DNA from: Silvibacterium dinghuense
GTDB lineage: Bacteria > Acidobacteriota > Terriglobia > Terriglobales > Acidobacteriaceae
NCBI RefSeq assembly: GCF_004123295.1
Contig: NZ_SDMK01000002.1
Coordinates: 1,127,397 to 1,191,396 of the forward strand
DNA length: 64,000 nucleotides
Direction: 5' to 3'
Position numbers and translations under genes: made by a program. The notes beneath the pieces are model-generated. The model did not search any database, was not told where the DNA came from, and saw nothing but the letters and a program-made list of their open reading frames with translations. This document shows, piece by piece, positions 25,764 to 33,639 of this stretch. The number at the start of each line of letters is the position of its first letter. Positions within the stretch are counted from its first letter, which is position 1.

Positions 25764-26100
25764 GGGTCACCCGCACGGCCAGCACATCGTCGACCACCTC
25801 AAACTCGGTCCACACTAATTGCGCGCCGCCGCACCAGATAGGCAGATCCTCATCATGCGGCCACTCGCTTGCGATCACTGTGCCTTTTTCCAGATGCAAC
25901 AGATCCCGCACCCGGAAACCCCGTATCGGCACTGCGACGTCAAGCTGCATCGGAAGCACACCAAAAGCTGCAGGTACGACCGACTCAGCAAGAGCGGCAG
26001 CCGTTGCAGCCCCTCTTTCCGTCACCAGGTGATTCCCTGTTTCAACGGTCTCTTCGCCTGTCTCTGCAGGTGCGAGGGTGGACGATTGACTGGTTTCCAT
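25753..26100 (-). CDS. Short FliN-like SpoA-domain protein
   Basis: A 115-residue protein with an N-terminal Thr/Glu-rich region (about 1-45) and a divergent SpoA domain (VLPMQLDVAVPIRGFRVRDLLHLEKGTVIASEW, WTEFEVVDDVLAVRVTRV). It is a second FliN-type protein besides the one after fliM and sits at the classical fliN position before fliO. It may share the C-ring or act in export with FliH. No good ribosome-binding site is seen before the ATG at 26100; an upstream TTG at 26112 is possible. Confidence 0.75.
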   Translation of the reverse strand: METSQSSTLAPAETGEETVETGNHLVTERGAATAAALAESVVPAAFGVLPMQLDVAVPIRGFRVRDLLHLEKGTVIASEWPHDEDLPIWCGGAQLVWTEFEVVDDVLAVRVTRVL

Positions 26101-26276
26101 ACGCACGGGCAAGTGCGATTCTGTGACCGAAAATGGGTCAGATATCTTGGAAAAACCTTATGACGAAAGCATTTCCTCTGAGGTCTAAGCGTGCTCGCAA
26201 TCCCAATGAGCGCGCCCGCTCCAAGAAAGCACTTACCGTCAGGAGAAACACGGAATTACAACCTCACAAATGCAAT

Positions 26277-26299
26277 CGGACCCGCCATCGACGGGTCCG
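26277..26299. terminator. GC-rich hairpin between flgE and the fliN-like gene
   Basis: A perfect 8-bp inverted repeat (CGGACCCG/CGGGTCCG) with a 7-nt loop, about 30 nt past the flgE stop on the minus strand. No clear T-tract follows, so it may be an attenuator, an mRNA-stability hairpin or a weak terminator. It divides the long flagellar run. Confidence 0.5.
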
Positions 26300-26330
26300 G
26301 TTCTCCTCACGCAACGAAGAATCGTCACGC

Positions 26331-27560
26331 TCAGTGAATCATGTTGATCGTGTCCTGGGAGATCGTGTCGAAAGTTGTCACCGCCTTCGAGCTCGCCTCG
26401 TAGGCCTGCTGTGCCACGATCATGTCCGAGAACTGTGCTGAAATGTCCACATTGGACTCTTCCAGCGATTCACCCTCGAGCGTACCCAGTCCCGCGCTTC
26501 CGGCCACCCCAATCGTCGCTTCCCCCGAAGCATCGGTGGTCGAGTAGTTGTTGCCCGCGAGCAGGTCCAAGCCCTGCTCATTGACCACGCTGGCCAGAGC
26601 GAGCTGCCCGACATCCTCCGTCTTGCCATTGCTAAAGGTTGCCGAGATCACGCCGCTGGAATCCACCGTATATCCGCTGTATTCCCCGCTGGCATACCCG
26701 TCCTGCGTGGTGGCCGAAGCCTCCGAGGTAGAAGAGTATTGCGTCAGCGTCGCCGCATCACTGGAGTTGAAGAGATTCCAGTCGAGCGTCATATCCGAAG
26801 CACCGTCACTGAGGCCAGTGAAGCTGATGTCTGAGACATCGGCGGTTGGAGAGGTCAGATTGCCGTCGGAATCAAAGGTCAGCGTGCCGGTCAGATTCGA
26901 TCCCCCTGTTGCGTCGCCGCTAGGCAGCGAGATGCTGTAGCTCCAGGTATTGGTTCCCGTATTGGTGAAGGACACGGTCATGGTGTGCGCTTCGCCCAGC
27001 GAGTCATAGACCGTCATCTCGGAGGAAAAAGGCGTGGTGCTGGTAGTCGAAGAGGAATCCAGGTTAGCGGTAATCGAAAAATTCGACGTAGCCTGCGGCT
27101 GCTCGGTCGCGCCGACCGGGATCTGAATGGCAGTAAGCGCGGCATTCGTATCAACGGTGCCGTCGGTCGCCGGATAGCCCATGACACTCAGACCGCTCGA
27201 AGAGGTCAGATAGCCGTCCGAGGTCAACGTGAAGTTGCCGTCGCGGGTATATTCGTAGCCGCCGTCATTCTGCAGCACGAAGAAGCCATTGCCGTCGATG
27301 GCCACGTTGTTATCTTCACTGGTCGACTCGATGCTGCCTTCGCTAAAGTCCGTAGTCGTCGCATCCACCTGAACACCGGCGCCCACCTGCAGCGGATTAC
27401 CCGCGCCCGAGTCCCCAATTTGCTGGTAGAAGAGATCGCTGAAGCTGACATCCTGGCTCTTGAACGCGGTGGTGTTCATGTTCGAGAGGTTATTGGCGAT
27501 GGTATCGAGAGCCTCGGAGGAGCTTTCGAGGCCGGTGAGTGGAATCGAGAACGAGGACAT
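26331..27560 (-). CDS. flgE: Flagellar hook protein FlgE
   Basis: A 409-residue hook subunit. The N-terminus is SFSIPLTGLESSSEALDTIANNLSNMNTTAFK. The core includes GNGFFVLQNDGGYEYTRDGNFTL and the FlgE-specific LDSSSTTSTTPF and YDSLGEAHTMTVSFT. The C-terminus is EESNVDISAQFSDMIVAQQAYEASSKAVTTFD. The ATG at 27560 follows AGGAG at 8 nt; the frame runs 29 codons further upstream, into flgD sequence. It lies 55 bp after flgD. Confidence 0.96.
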   Translation of the reverse strand: MSSFSIPLTGLESSSEALDTIANNLSNMNTTAFKSQDVSFSDLFYQQIGDSGAGNPLQVGAGVQVDATTTDFSEGSIESTSEDNNVAIDGNGFFVLQNDGGYEYTRDGNFTLTSDGYLTSSSGLSVMGYPATDGTVDTNAALTAIQIPVGATEQPQATSNFSITANLDSSSTTSTTPFSSEMTVYDSLGEAHTMTVSFTNTGTNTWSYSISLPSGDATGGSNLTGTLTFDSDGNLTSPTADVSDISFTGLSDGASDMTLDWNLFNSSDAATLTQYSSTSEASATTQDGYASGEYSGYTVDSSGVISATFSNGKTEDVGQLALASVVNEQGLDLLAGNNYSTTDASGEATIGVAGSAGLGTLEGESLEESNVDISAQFSDMIVAQQAYEASSKAVTTFDTISQDTINMIH

Positions 27561-27615
27561 AGCGTTTTCTCCTGGAAATTCAACTGCATGCGCATTGCAA
27601 CGACAGAGGAGACGC

Positions 27616-28152
27616 CTAATGCTGCGTCGTCGCCCCCGAAAGAGCAAAGAGTCTGGCCCGGTCGATATTCGGATTGGACGTCTGCGCCGAGCTCGTCTTC
27701 TGCGTCGGCATGGCCTCCATCGAGTTCGCTACCTTGATGGCCGAGGCCTGCATCGTCGCAGCCTGCGTTCCCGGCTGTGGCACACTTGCGTGCAACGCCG
27801 TCGAGGTTGCCGCCGTTGCGGCGGAGTGAACCGGCACGGCATCGCTCGATGAGGTGGTCGTACTGGTCGATGGCGTCGTGTTCTGGTTGATCTGGATAAG
27901 CTGCTCAAGGCTGTTGACCTGGACCAGCTGATCGACATACTCGTTGGGATCGGTATCACTGGTCGGGTCCTGGTTCTTGAGCTCGCTCACCAGCAGCTCC
28001 AGAAAGTCATTGGCCGTGATCGTTGCCGTGCTTGTACTGCTTGAGCTCGACGAGTTGCTGTCGCTGGAAGTGTCCTGAGCGCGAGCCGTGCTTCCTGCGG
28101 CCGCCTGCGACGAAAACACCGATGGGGATACGATCTGCCGATGGAAATCCAT
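27616..28152 (-). CDS. flgD: Flagellar hook cap scaffold FlgD
   Basis: A 178-residue protein with a Ser-rich start and the FlgD signature TANDFLELLVSELKNQDPTSDTDPNEYVDQLVQVNSLEQL (about 46-86). Only the N-terminal core is present; the larger Ig/Tudor-like C-terminal region of longer FlgD proteins is replaced by about 90 Ala/Thr/Gln-rich residues. GAGGAG precedes the ATG. It caps the growing hook and lies between fliK and flgE. Confidence 0.93.
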   Translation of the reverse strand: MDFHRQIVSPSVFSSQAAAGSTARAQDTSSDSNSSSSSSTSTATITANDFLELLVSELKNQDPTSDTDPNEYVDQLVQVNSLEQLIQINQNTTPSTSTTTSSSDAVPVHSAATAATSTALHASVPQPGTQAATMQASAIKVANSMEAMPTQKTSSAQTSNPNIDRARLFALSGATTQH

Positions 28153-28205
28153 AGTTCTCCTCTTTACCCTGCAGTCTCTGCCGCCCGGCGGCGGCGCGAG
28201 TCTGT

Positions 28206-29891
28206 TCAGGCAAGCACACTGATGTAACGCAGCGTTGCACTACCGCTGTCTTCGATGGCCGCTGTTTCCACCACGCCTTCGGATTCGCCTGTCGCCTGCC
28301 CGCTGCTCACAGCAGACACGCTCTGACCGCTCCATGCGGCATGCCCTTGTGCGTGGCTGCCGCCTCCGCCCGCCTGCGACGAGCCATCTCCAACGGCCTG
28401 TTGCGCCACATCCAGGTGACTCACCTTCACCGCATTCTCCGCGAGATAGTGTGCGAGAGAAGGAAGCTCTGCGCTCATGGTGGCCTGCGTATGGCTTGAG
28501 CTGGTCAGAATCGCAGCTGCAACCTGGCCTTCCACACCGGAGCGGGTGTTGACCTCAAGCCAGCCCAGCGAGGGATCCTGAACTCCGATCGACACACGGC
28601 TCTGCGAAGCATGCAGCACGGCCGGCGCGGAGACTGGCTGATCAAGACGCTGATAGGGATTGCTCGCGCCGGCAAGCGAGGAGGTTCCAGCCGCCGTATG
28701 CGCGGCATAGGCCTCTCCCATGTTTACGCCGGCACGGCCGTCTGAGATGCCGCTGCTGGAAACAGCCGCGCCGGCAAGATCACCGGCATGCGTCACAGAA
28801 GCAACGCGGAGCGCCGAAGTATCCATTGCGGTATGAGCGGCAGTCAGAGATGGAGCAGAATCATGCGAGGGGGTTTCCGGTGCAGACGAGGTATCCGTGG
28901 CACTGCCCCCCGACTCTCGCGTATCTGCAGCGACCGTAACCCCGGCAGCAGACGACGCCGCGACACTGGCACCGGAACCGGCAGAGGCCAGCCCAGGTGC
29001 TACAGCAGATGCAAGCGATGCACGCACTCCTGCGTCCTCGGCTACCACTGAAGAATCGGCAGTTCCCGTCGGCTGAGGAGAGACCTGCGCCGATGAAACG
29101 GCCTCGGTCGCAGCGCTATTCGCTACAGCTATCGTGCCCGGAAGCGCACCTCCGGTTACACTTGCAGCATCCTGCGCGACATTCGGCGTCTCGCGCTTCC
29201 GCGTCTCCGTCCCCCTTGTTTCTTTTCCTGTCTTGCTCTTTTCTCCAACCTTCTCTCCGGCGCTCGCACCTTCGGCACTCGTCGCGGGTTCGACTGACCT
29301 GTCCACCTGACCAGACGCAGACGCAACGGACACGGTCGATGCCGTAGAGAGGACAGTCTTCAACGAAGATCCCGGCGAAATCTCTGCTCCGACAGACTCC
29401 AACGCTGCATCCCCAGGCAACGGCACGGCACCAGTCGAGGATGGGACGCGAGAGAATGCAGAAGGGAGCGAAGATGTGCGACCGGTGCCCAGACTTCCTT
29501 GCGAAAGCAGACCCGTTGTCAACTCCGAAGCAGAAACACCGGAACGTGTTTCATCCAGAAGCGATGCACCGCTCTTTCCCGATTCTGCCGCTGATTCTGT
29601 CCCTGCCCGGACCTCGCTCTTTGTGTTACCCGCTCCACTTTCCGAATCATTTCCACTACCCGAACCCGTGGAGCTCTCTTCGGAGACCATGGCTGCTGCC
29701 TTCTCAAGCAAGGCCTGAAACTCTCCCGCAAGCCCCGCTTCAGAGGAAGCAGGACTCATCTTCGTCGAGGAGAGCTCTGCAGTTGCAGAAACAGCACGGA
29801 TCGATGAAGCAGCTGGCGGCAAGGAAGACCTCCGGGAACCTTCTTCTCCCTCTGTCCATGCAAACGATGGACCAACCACGCAGAAAAACAT
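28206..29891 (-). CDS. fliK: Flagellar hook-length control protein FliK
   Basis: A 561-residue protein that is largely Ser/Ala/Gly/Thr-rich and of low complexity, as expected for a molecular ruler. A C-terminal domain around residues 420-500 (VLHASQSRVSIGVQDPSLGWLEVNTRSGVEGQVAAAILTSS) matches the FliK C-terminal fold that acts on FlhB. Identity rests on that domain and the fliJ-fliK-flgD order. The start is uncertain: the ATG at 29891 has no strong ribosome-binding site, and the ATG at 29759 (MSPASSEAGLAGEF) is an alternative. Confidence 0.83.
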   Translation of the reverse strand: MFFCVVGPSFAWTEGEEGSRRSSLPPAASSIRAVSATAELSSTKMSPASSEAGLAGEFQALLEKAAAMVSEESSTGSGSGNDSESGAGNTKSEVRAGTESAAESGKSGASLLDETRSGVSASELTTGLLSQGSLGTGRTSSLPSAFSRVPSSTGAVPLPGDAALESVGAEISPGSSLKTVLSTASTVSVASASGQVDRSVEPATSAEGASAGEKVGEKSKTGKETRGTETRKRETPNVAQDAASVTGGALPGTIAVANSAATEAVSSAQVSPQPTGTADSSVVAEDAGVRASLASAVAPGLASAGSGASVAASSAAGVTVAADTRESGGSATDTSSAPETPSHDSAPSLTAAHTAMDTSALRVASVTHAGDLAGAAVSSSGISDGRAGVNMGEAYAAHTAAGTSSLAGASNPYQRLDQPVSAPAVLHASQSRVSIGVQDPSLGWLEVNTRSGVEGQVAAAILTSSSHTQATMSAELPSLAHYLAENAVKVSHLDVAQQAVGDGSSQAGGGGSHAQGHAAWSGQSVSAVSSGQATGESEGVVETAAIEDSGSATLRYISVLA

Positions 29892-29906
29892 CCAAGAATT
29901 CTTGGA
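29891..29906. repeat. 16-bp perfect palindrome at the fliK start
   Basis: Bases 29891-29906 are self-complementary without a spacer (TCCAAGAATTCTTGGA). They end at the first base of the first fliK ATG and lie 7 bp from the fliJ stop. It could be a regulator site or chance. Confidence 0.6.
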
Positions 29907-29912
29907 GAACTC

Positions 29913-30389
29913 TCATGTACCCGAGTCGATTCCGCGCCAGTGAGCCATTGCAAAGTGATCGTCGAGGTCTCGCTGCTCTCTGCGCCGCTGCTTCAGCTCT
30001 TCTCTCTGCCGCTCTGAGGCACGCAGCGCTTCGGCCTGCAGGCGCTCCCGGCGTCGCGCCAGGTATTGTTCCCGACTTGCCTCCATCGCGGCTTCAGCCT
30101 GTGCCACAGCTTGTTCCAGCAACACCAGACGTCCCGCAACCGCCTCGGCTGCACGAAGATCGATAAAACGCGCCTCCGCCGTGGCTGCCTCTTCCGCAGC
30201 CCGGTGTTCCCTCTCCGGATCGCGCAGGCCTCCGAGCGCACGCTGCTCCAGGCTTTGCTGCTCAGCCCTTTCCTCTGCCCACGCCTGTTCTGCAGCCTGC
30301 AAGAGGCTTGCCCGGTTGCGCAATTCATTCCGTGCTGTTTCTTCGAGCAGCAGACGGATTCGCACCAGGCGCGAAAGCAGACGCTGCAC
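29913..30389 (-). CDS. fliJ: FliJ-type flagellar export chaperone
   Basis: A 158-residue protein that is almost entirely charged alpha-helix (Glu/Arg/Ala-rich heptads), forming a long antiparallel coiled coil as in FliJ. Direct motif evidence is weak, but length, composition and position immediately after fliI support it. The start is GTG at 30389, one base from the fliI stop. FliJ inserts into the FliI hexamer and connects it to FlhA. Confidence 0.83.
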   Translation of the reverse strand: MQRLLSRLVRIRLLLEETARNELRNRASLLQAAEQAWAEERAEQQSLEQRALGGLRDPEREHRAAEEAATAEARFIDLRAAEAVAGRLVLLEQAVAQAEAAMEASREQYLARRRERLQAEALRASERQREELKQRRREQRDLDDHFAMAHWRGIDSGT

Positions 30390-31739
30390 TCAGAGCCTGC
30401 CCGCGAGCGCCGTCAGCGCGGCAACCGCTTCATCCCGGCTCACCCGCTCACCCGAGGCCTGCATCAGGTAGGCACGAATCTGAGCGCGGCTGCGCACTGC
30501 TGCATCAAGGGCAGGATCACTGCCTGCCCGGTATGCGCCGATACGGATCAGGTCCTCAGAGCGCGCATACACCGCCAGCAGACGCCTCACCGCAGCGGCT
30601 GCTTCACGATGCGCAGGCGTAGTCACCGCCGGCATAAGGCGGCTGATGGAATCGAGCACCTCGATCGGCGGATACCATCCCTCTGAAGCCAGCCCGCGCG
30701 ACAACACCACGTGGCCATCGAGCAACGAGCGTACGGCATCGACCAATGGGTCCTGCTGGTCATCGCCCTCCATCAACACGGTGTAAAAGCCGGTAATACT
30801 GCCACGCTCGAACTGTCCTGCGCGCTCGATCAACCTTGCCAGTCGATGAAAGACAGACGGCGTATAGCCTTTCGCTGTCGGAGGCTCACCAGCCGCCAGC
30901 CCCACTTCGCGTGCGGCCATGGCATAACGTGTTAAGGAATCCAGCACCAGCAGCACGTGCCGCCCCTGTTTCGCAAAGTGCTCGGCCACCGTGGTCGCCG
31001 CCAGCGCCGCGCGCATGCGCAGAAGCGGCGACTGATCGGAGGTTGAGACTACCACTGCGGCACGTCTCCGTCCCTCTTCCCCAAGACTTTCCTCGAGGAA
31101 CTCGCGCACCTCGCGGCCGCGCTCCCCTACCAGCCCCACCACGATGATCTCGGCATCGCTATTCCGGGTCATCATGCCGATCAGCGTGCTCTTGCCGACA
31201 CCCGAGCCGCCGAAGATACCCACTCTCTGCCCTCGACCTACGGCCAGCAAGCCATCGATAGCTCGCACCCCAGTTCCGATCGGCGTACGAATCGGCATCC
31301 GGTCAAGCGCCCGCGGCAGCAAGCCATCAAGAGGCCGCGTCACCGTCTCTCCGATGCCCCATCCCGCGTCATCCATCGGTGTCCCCAGCGCATCAAGAAC
31401 ACGGCCGATCACCCCATCACCGACTTCAATTTGAGGAATCGTGCCCAGGCCGCTGATCTCGTCGGCATAGCGGATACCCTCGGCAGAACCTACGGTCATG
31501 CTCAGCACATGATTGCCGCGAAACCCGATCACTTCCGCCAGATGCTGGTGGCCGGAAGCATCCACGATCTCACAGCATTCCCCTAACGAGCAGGGCGGTC
31601 CAATCGATTCAACGGTCTGCCCCGATGCATCACTGATGCGTCCGCTCCAGCGCAACAACGGAGCATGACGCAGCCGGGCAAAATAGCTGCCCAGCAGTCG
31701 CGGGGCTCGTCCTATCGCTCCTTCAGGCAATGGCGGCAT
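30390..31739 (-). CDS. fliI: Flagellum-specific ATPase FliI
   Basis: A 449-residue F1-beta-type ATPase with Walker A GGSGVGKST (177-185), DQSPLLR, a Walker B region HVLLVLDSLTRYAMAAREVGLAAGEPP and the C-terminal SRGLASEGWYPPIEVLDSISRL. It energises substrate unloading at the export gate. The ATG at 31739 has AGGA upstream and overlaps fliH by 17 bp; the longer frame would run 31 codons into fliH. Confidence 0.95.
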   Translation of the reverse strand: MPPLPEGAIGRAPRLLGSYFARLRHAPLLRWSGRISDASGQTVESIGPPCSLGECCEIVDASGHQHLAEVIGFRGNHVLSMTVGSAEGIRYADEISGLGTIPQIEVGDGVIGRVLDALGTPMDDAGWGIGETVTRPLDGLLPRALDRMPIRTPIGTGVRAIDGLLAVGRGQRVGIFGGSGVGKSTLIGMMTRNSDAEIIVVGLVGERGREVREFLEESLGEEGRRRAAVVVSTSDQSPLLRMRAALAATTVAEHFAKQGRHVLLVLDSLTRYAMAAREVGLAAGEPPTAKGYTPSVFHRLARLIERAGQFERGSITGFYTVLMEGDDQQDPLVDAVRSLLDGHVVLSRGLASEGWYPPIEVLDSISRLMPAVTTPAHREAAAAVRRLLAVYARSEDLIRIGAYRAGSDPALDAAVRSRAQIRAYLMQASGERVSRDEAVAALTALAGRL

Positions 31740-32463
31740 CGGATGTCCTGCGTGACGCGCCCGGTCCCGCGTCTCGTCGTTCGAGCAGGTCAAAAAAGCC
31801 TCGTTCAATCTCTCCGAGCTGTGCCCCCACACTTAGATCCACCGATCCCATTGCAGCTATCAGGCGGCACTCTCCCGCGCGCAGATGCTCATCTCCACTG
31901 ATAACCGGCTGCACGGGAAGATTAGTCGTCATACGCAGCGTTTCCTCCCACAGCGCTGTTTCCGCAGCTGGAACCACCAGTTGCACCTCAGTTGCCTCGG
32001 CCAGCCGCCCCAGCGCCACCCGCACCGCGCCACGCAGCAGCAGCGGGTCCATCTGCGTCTCGCGATGCAGGATGCGCGCCGCAATGGCCAGCGCCAGTTC
32101 CACTGCCTCGCGTTCGATCGAAGCGAAGTAGCGGCTGCGAGAAACCTCGAACTCCGCCAGAGCATGCTGGAGCGCTGCCGCGATGCCTTCGAGCACATGC
32201 CTGCGCTCCTGCTCGACGCCTTCGCGGGCCGCGCTCTCGGCCTCTTCGCGCACCGCCGCGATCCGCTCGCGTAGCTGCCGAGCCAGCGTCTCACGCTCCT
32301 CTTCCAGCTCCTCCATGCGTCTCCGCAGTTCCTCCGCCTCTTCGGAAGCCACGACCGGCTCTTCCTCCAGGGGCCACACCGGCTCCGGGGGCGCTTCGCC
32401 GGCCAACGGATATTCAAACCGGATTACCTTCGCCTGCCGCGCCGATGCCGCGCTCTCACTCAT
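31723..32463 (-). CDS. fliH: Flagellar assembly protein FliH
   Basis: A 246-residue protein. The N-terminal part is acidic, followed by a Glu/Arg-rich coiled coil (about 38-90) and a FliH/V-ATPase-E-like C-terminal region (EREAVELALAIAARILHRE, LRAGECRLIAAMGSVDLSVGAQLGEIERGFFDLL). It regulates FliI. It sits between fliG and fliI as usual. Confidence 0.92.
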   Translation of the reverse strand: MSESAASARQAKVIRFEYPLAGEAPPEPVWPLEEEPVVASEEAEELRRRMEELEEERETLARQLRERIAAVREEAESAAREGVEQERRHVLEGIAAALQHALAEFEVSRSRYFASIEREAVELALAIAARILHRETQMDPLLLRGAVRVALGRLAEATEVQLVVPAAETALWEETLRMTTNLPVQPVISGDEHLRAGECRLIAAMGSVDLSVGAQLGEIERGFFDLLERRDAGPGASRRTSDAAIA

Positions 32464-32514
32464 GCCGCACTCCTCCCGCTATCGATCCGTCCACTCATAT
32501 CCATCCGATTGTCT

Positions 32515-33594
32515 TTACATCAGGTCATCGCCCTGCTCGAGCTTAAGAATTACCTTGCCTTCGGCTTCGAGTTGACGTGCGAGATTCAGAATCTCCTGCT
32601 TCGCTTGCGCGACCTCACGGGTGCGCACCGGGCCCAGCACTTCCATGTCGTCCTTCATCATCTCGACGGCGCGCGAGCTCATGGCGCGGAAGAAGTGCGC
32701 CTTGAGATCCTCCGCCGAACCGCGCAGCGCGAGCGCCAGCTGCCGCTTGTCAACTGCAGAAACAATCTCCCGCATGCTGGCCGCGGGTACGGTCACCAGA
32801 TCATCGAAGGTGAACATCAGATTGCGCACCTCGATGGCCATCTCCGGGCTTTCTTCCTCGATCTGCTCAAGGATCTTCTTGGCCTGCTCTGCATCGAGCC
32901 GGTTCAGCAGATCCGCGACAGCCTTGAAGCCGGAGTAGGCCTTGCGGCTGGAGTCTCCCACCGTCTCAAGCCGCTTATGAAGGATGAAGGCCACCTTCTG
33001 CGCCATCTCCGGCGAGAACTGGCGCATCGCTCCCAGGCGCTTGGTCGCCGCCACGCGATTCGTCTCTGACAGGCTGGTGAGCACCAGCGAAGCGCGCTTC
33101 GGATCGAGGTGGGCAAGCACCAGGGCCACCGTCTGCGGATGCTCTCCGTCGAGAAACTTGCCCAGTTGCACCGGATCGACCTTCTGCAGCATGGAGAGGT
33201 TGCCATGGCTCTGCTCCTGCGCCCGCTTCACCAATGCCAGCAGATCCTCGGCGCGCTGCTTGCCGAAGGTATCGACCAGCAGCTTGGTCGCAAAATCCAA
33301 TCCGCCGTGAATCATGACATGCTGTGTGCCCAGCATCTCGTGAAACTCTTCGACCACGGCCATCGATAGATCGGGAGGAATATTCCGTGTCTGCGCAATC
33401 TCCTCGGTCAGCCGCTGCACATCGCTTTCGGGCAGATTCTGCAGCACCAGCTTGCCCAGTTCATCGCCCATGGCGATCACCAGGATCGCAGCCTTCTTCA
33501 CCCCGGACAAACGCGCCAGTTGCGCCCGCAATGCCGGGGTGATCGTATCGACCACCGCGGTGGCCTCAGCTGCGGTTGCCACGTTCTCCGCCAT
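32515..33594 (-). CDS. fliG: Flagellar motor switch protein FliG
   Basis: A 359-residue C-ring protein with LSGVKKAAILVIAMGDELGKLVLQNL at the N-domain. The middle domain has the EHPQTVALVLAHLDPKRASLVL signature (EHPQ motif). The C-terminal torque domain has MFTFDDLVTVPAASMREIVSAVDKRQLALALRGS and MSSRAVEMMKDDMEVLGPVRTREVAQAKQEIL with the conserved charged residues facing the stator. GGAGG precedes the ATG. Confidence 0.96.
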   Translation of the reverse strand: MAENVATAAEATAVVDTITPALRAQLARLSGVKKAAILVIAMGDELGKLVLQNLPESDVQRLTEEIAQTRNIPPDLSMAVVEEFHEMLGTQHVMIHGGLDFATKLLVDTFGKQRAEDLLALVKRAQEQSHGNLSMLQKVDPVQLGKFLDGEHPQTVALVLAHLDPKRASLVLTSLSETNRVAATKRLGAMRQFSPEMAQKVAFILHKRLETVGDSSRKAYSGFKAVADLLNRLDAEQAKKILEQIEEESPEMAIEVRNLMFTFDDLVTVPAASMREIVSAVDKRQLALALRGSAEDLKAHFFRAMSSRAVEMMKDDMEVLGPVRTREVAQAKQEILNLARQLEAEGKVILKLEQGDDLM

Positions 33595-33639
33595 CCCTTC
33601 CTCCCTTGACTTTCTGCTTCGCGCGGCTCTGCATCCCAG

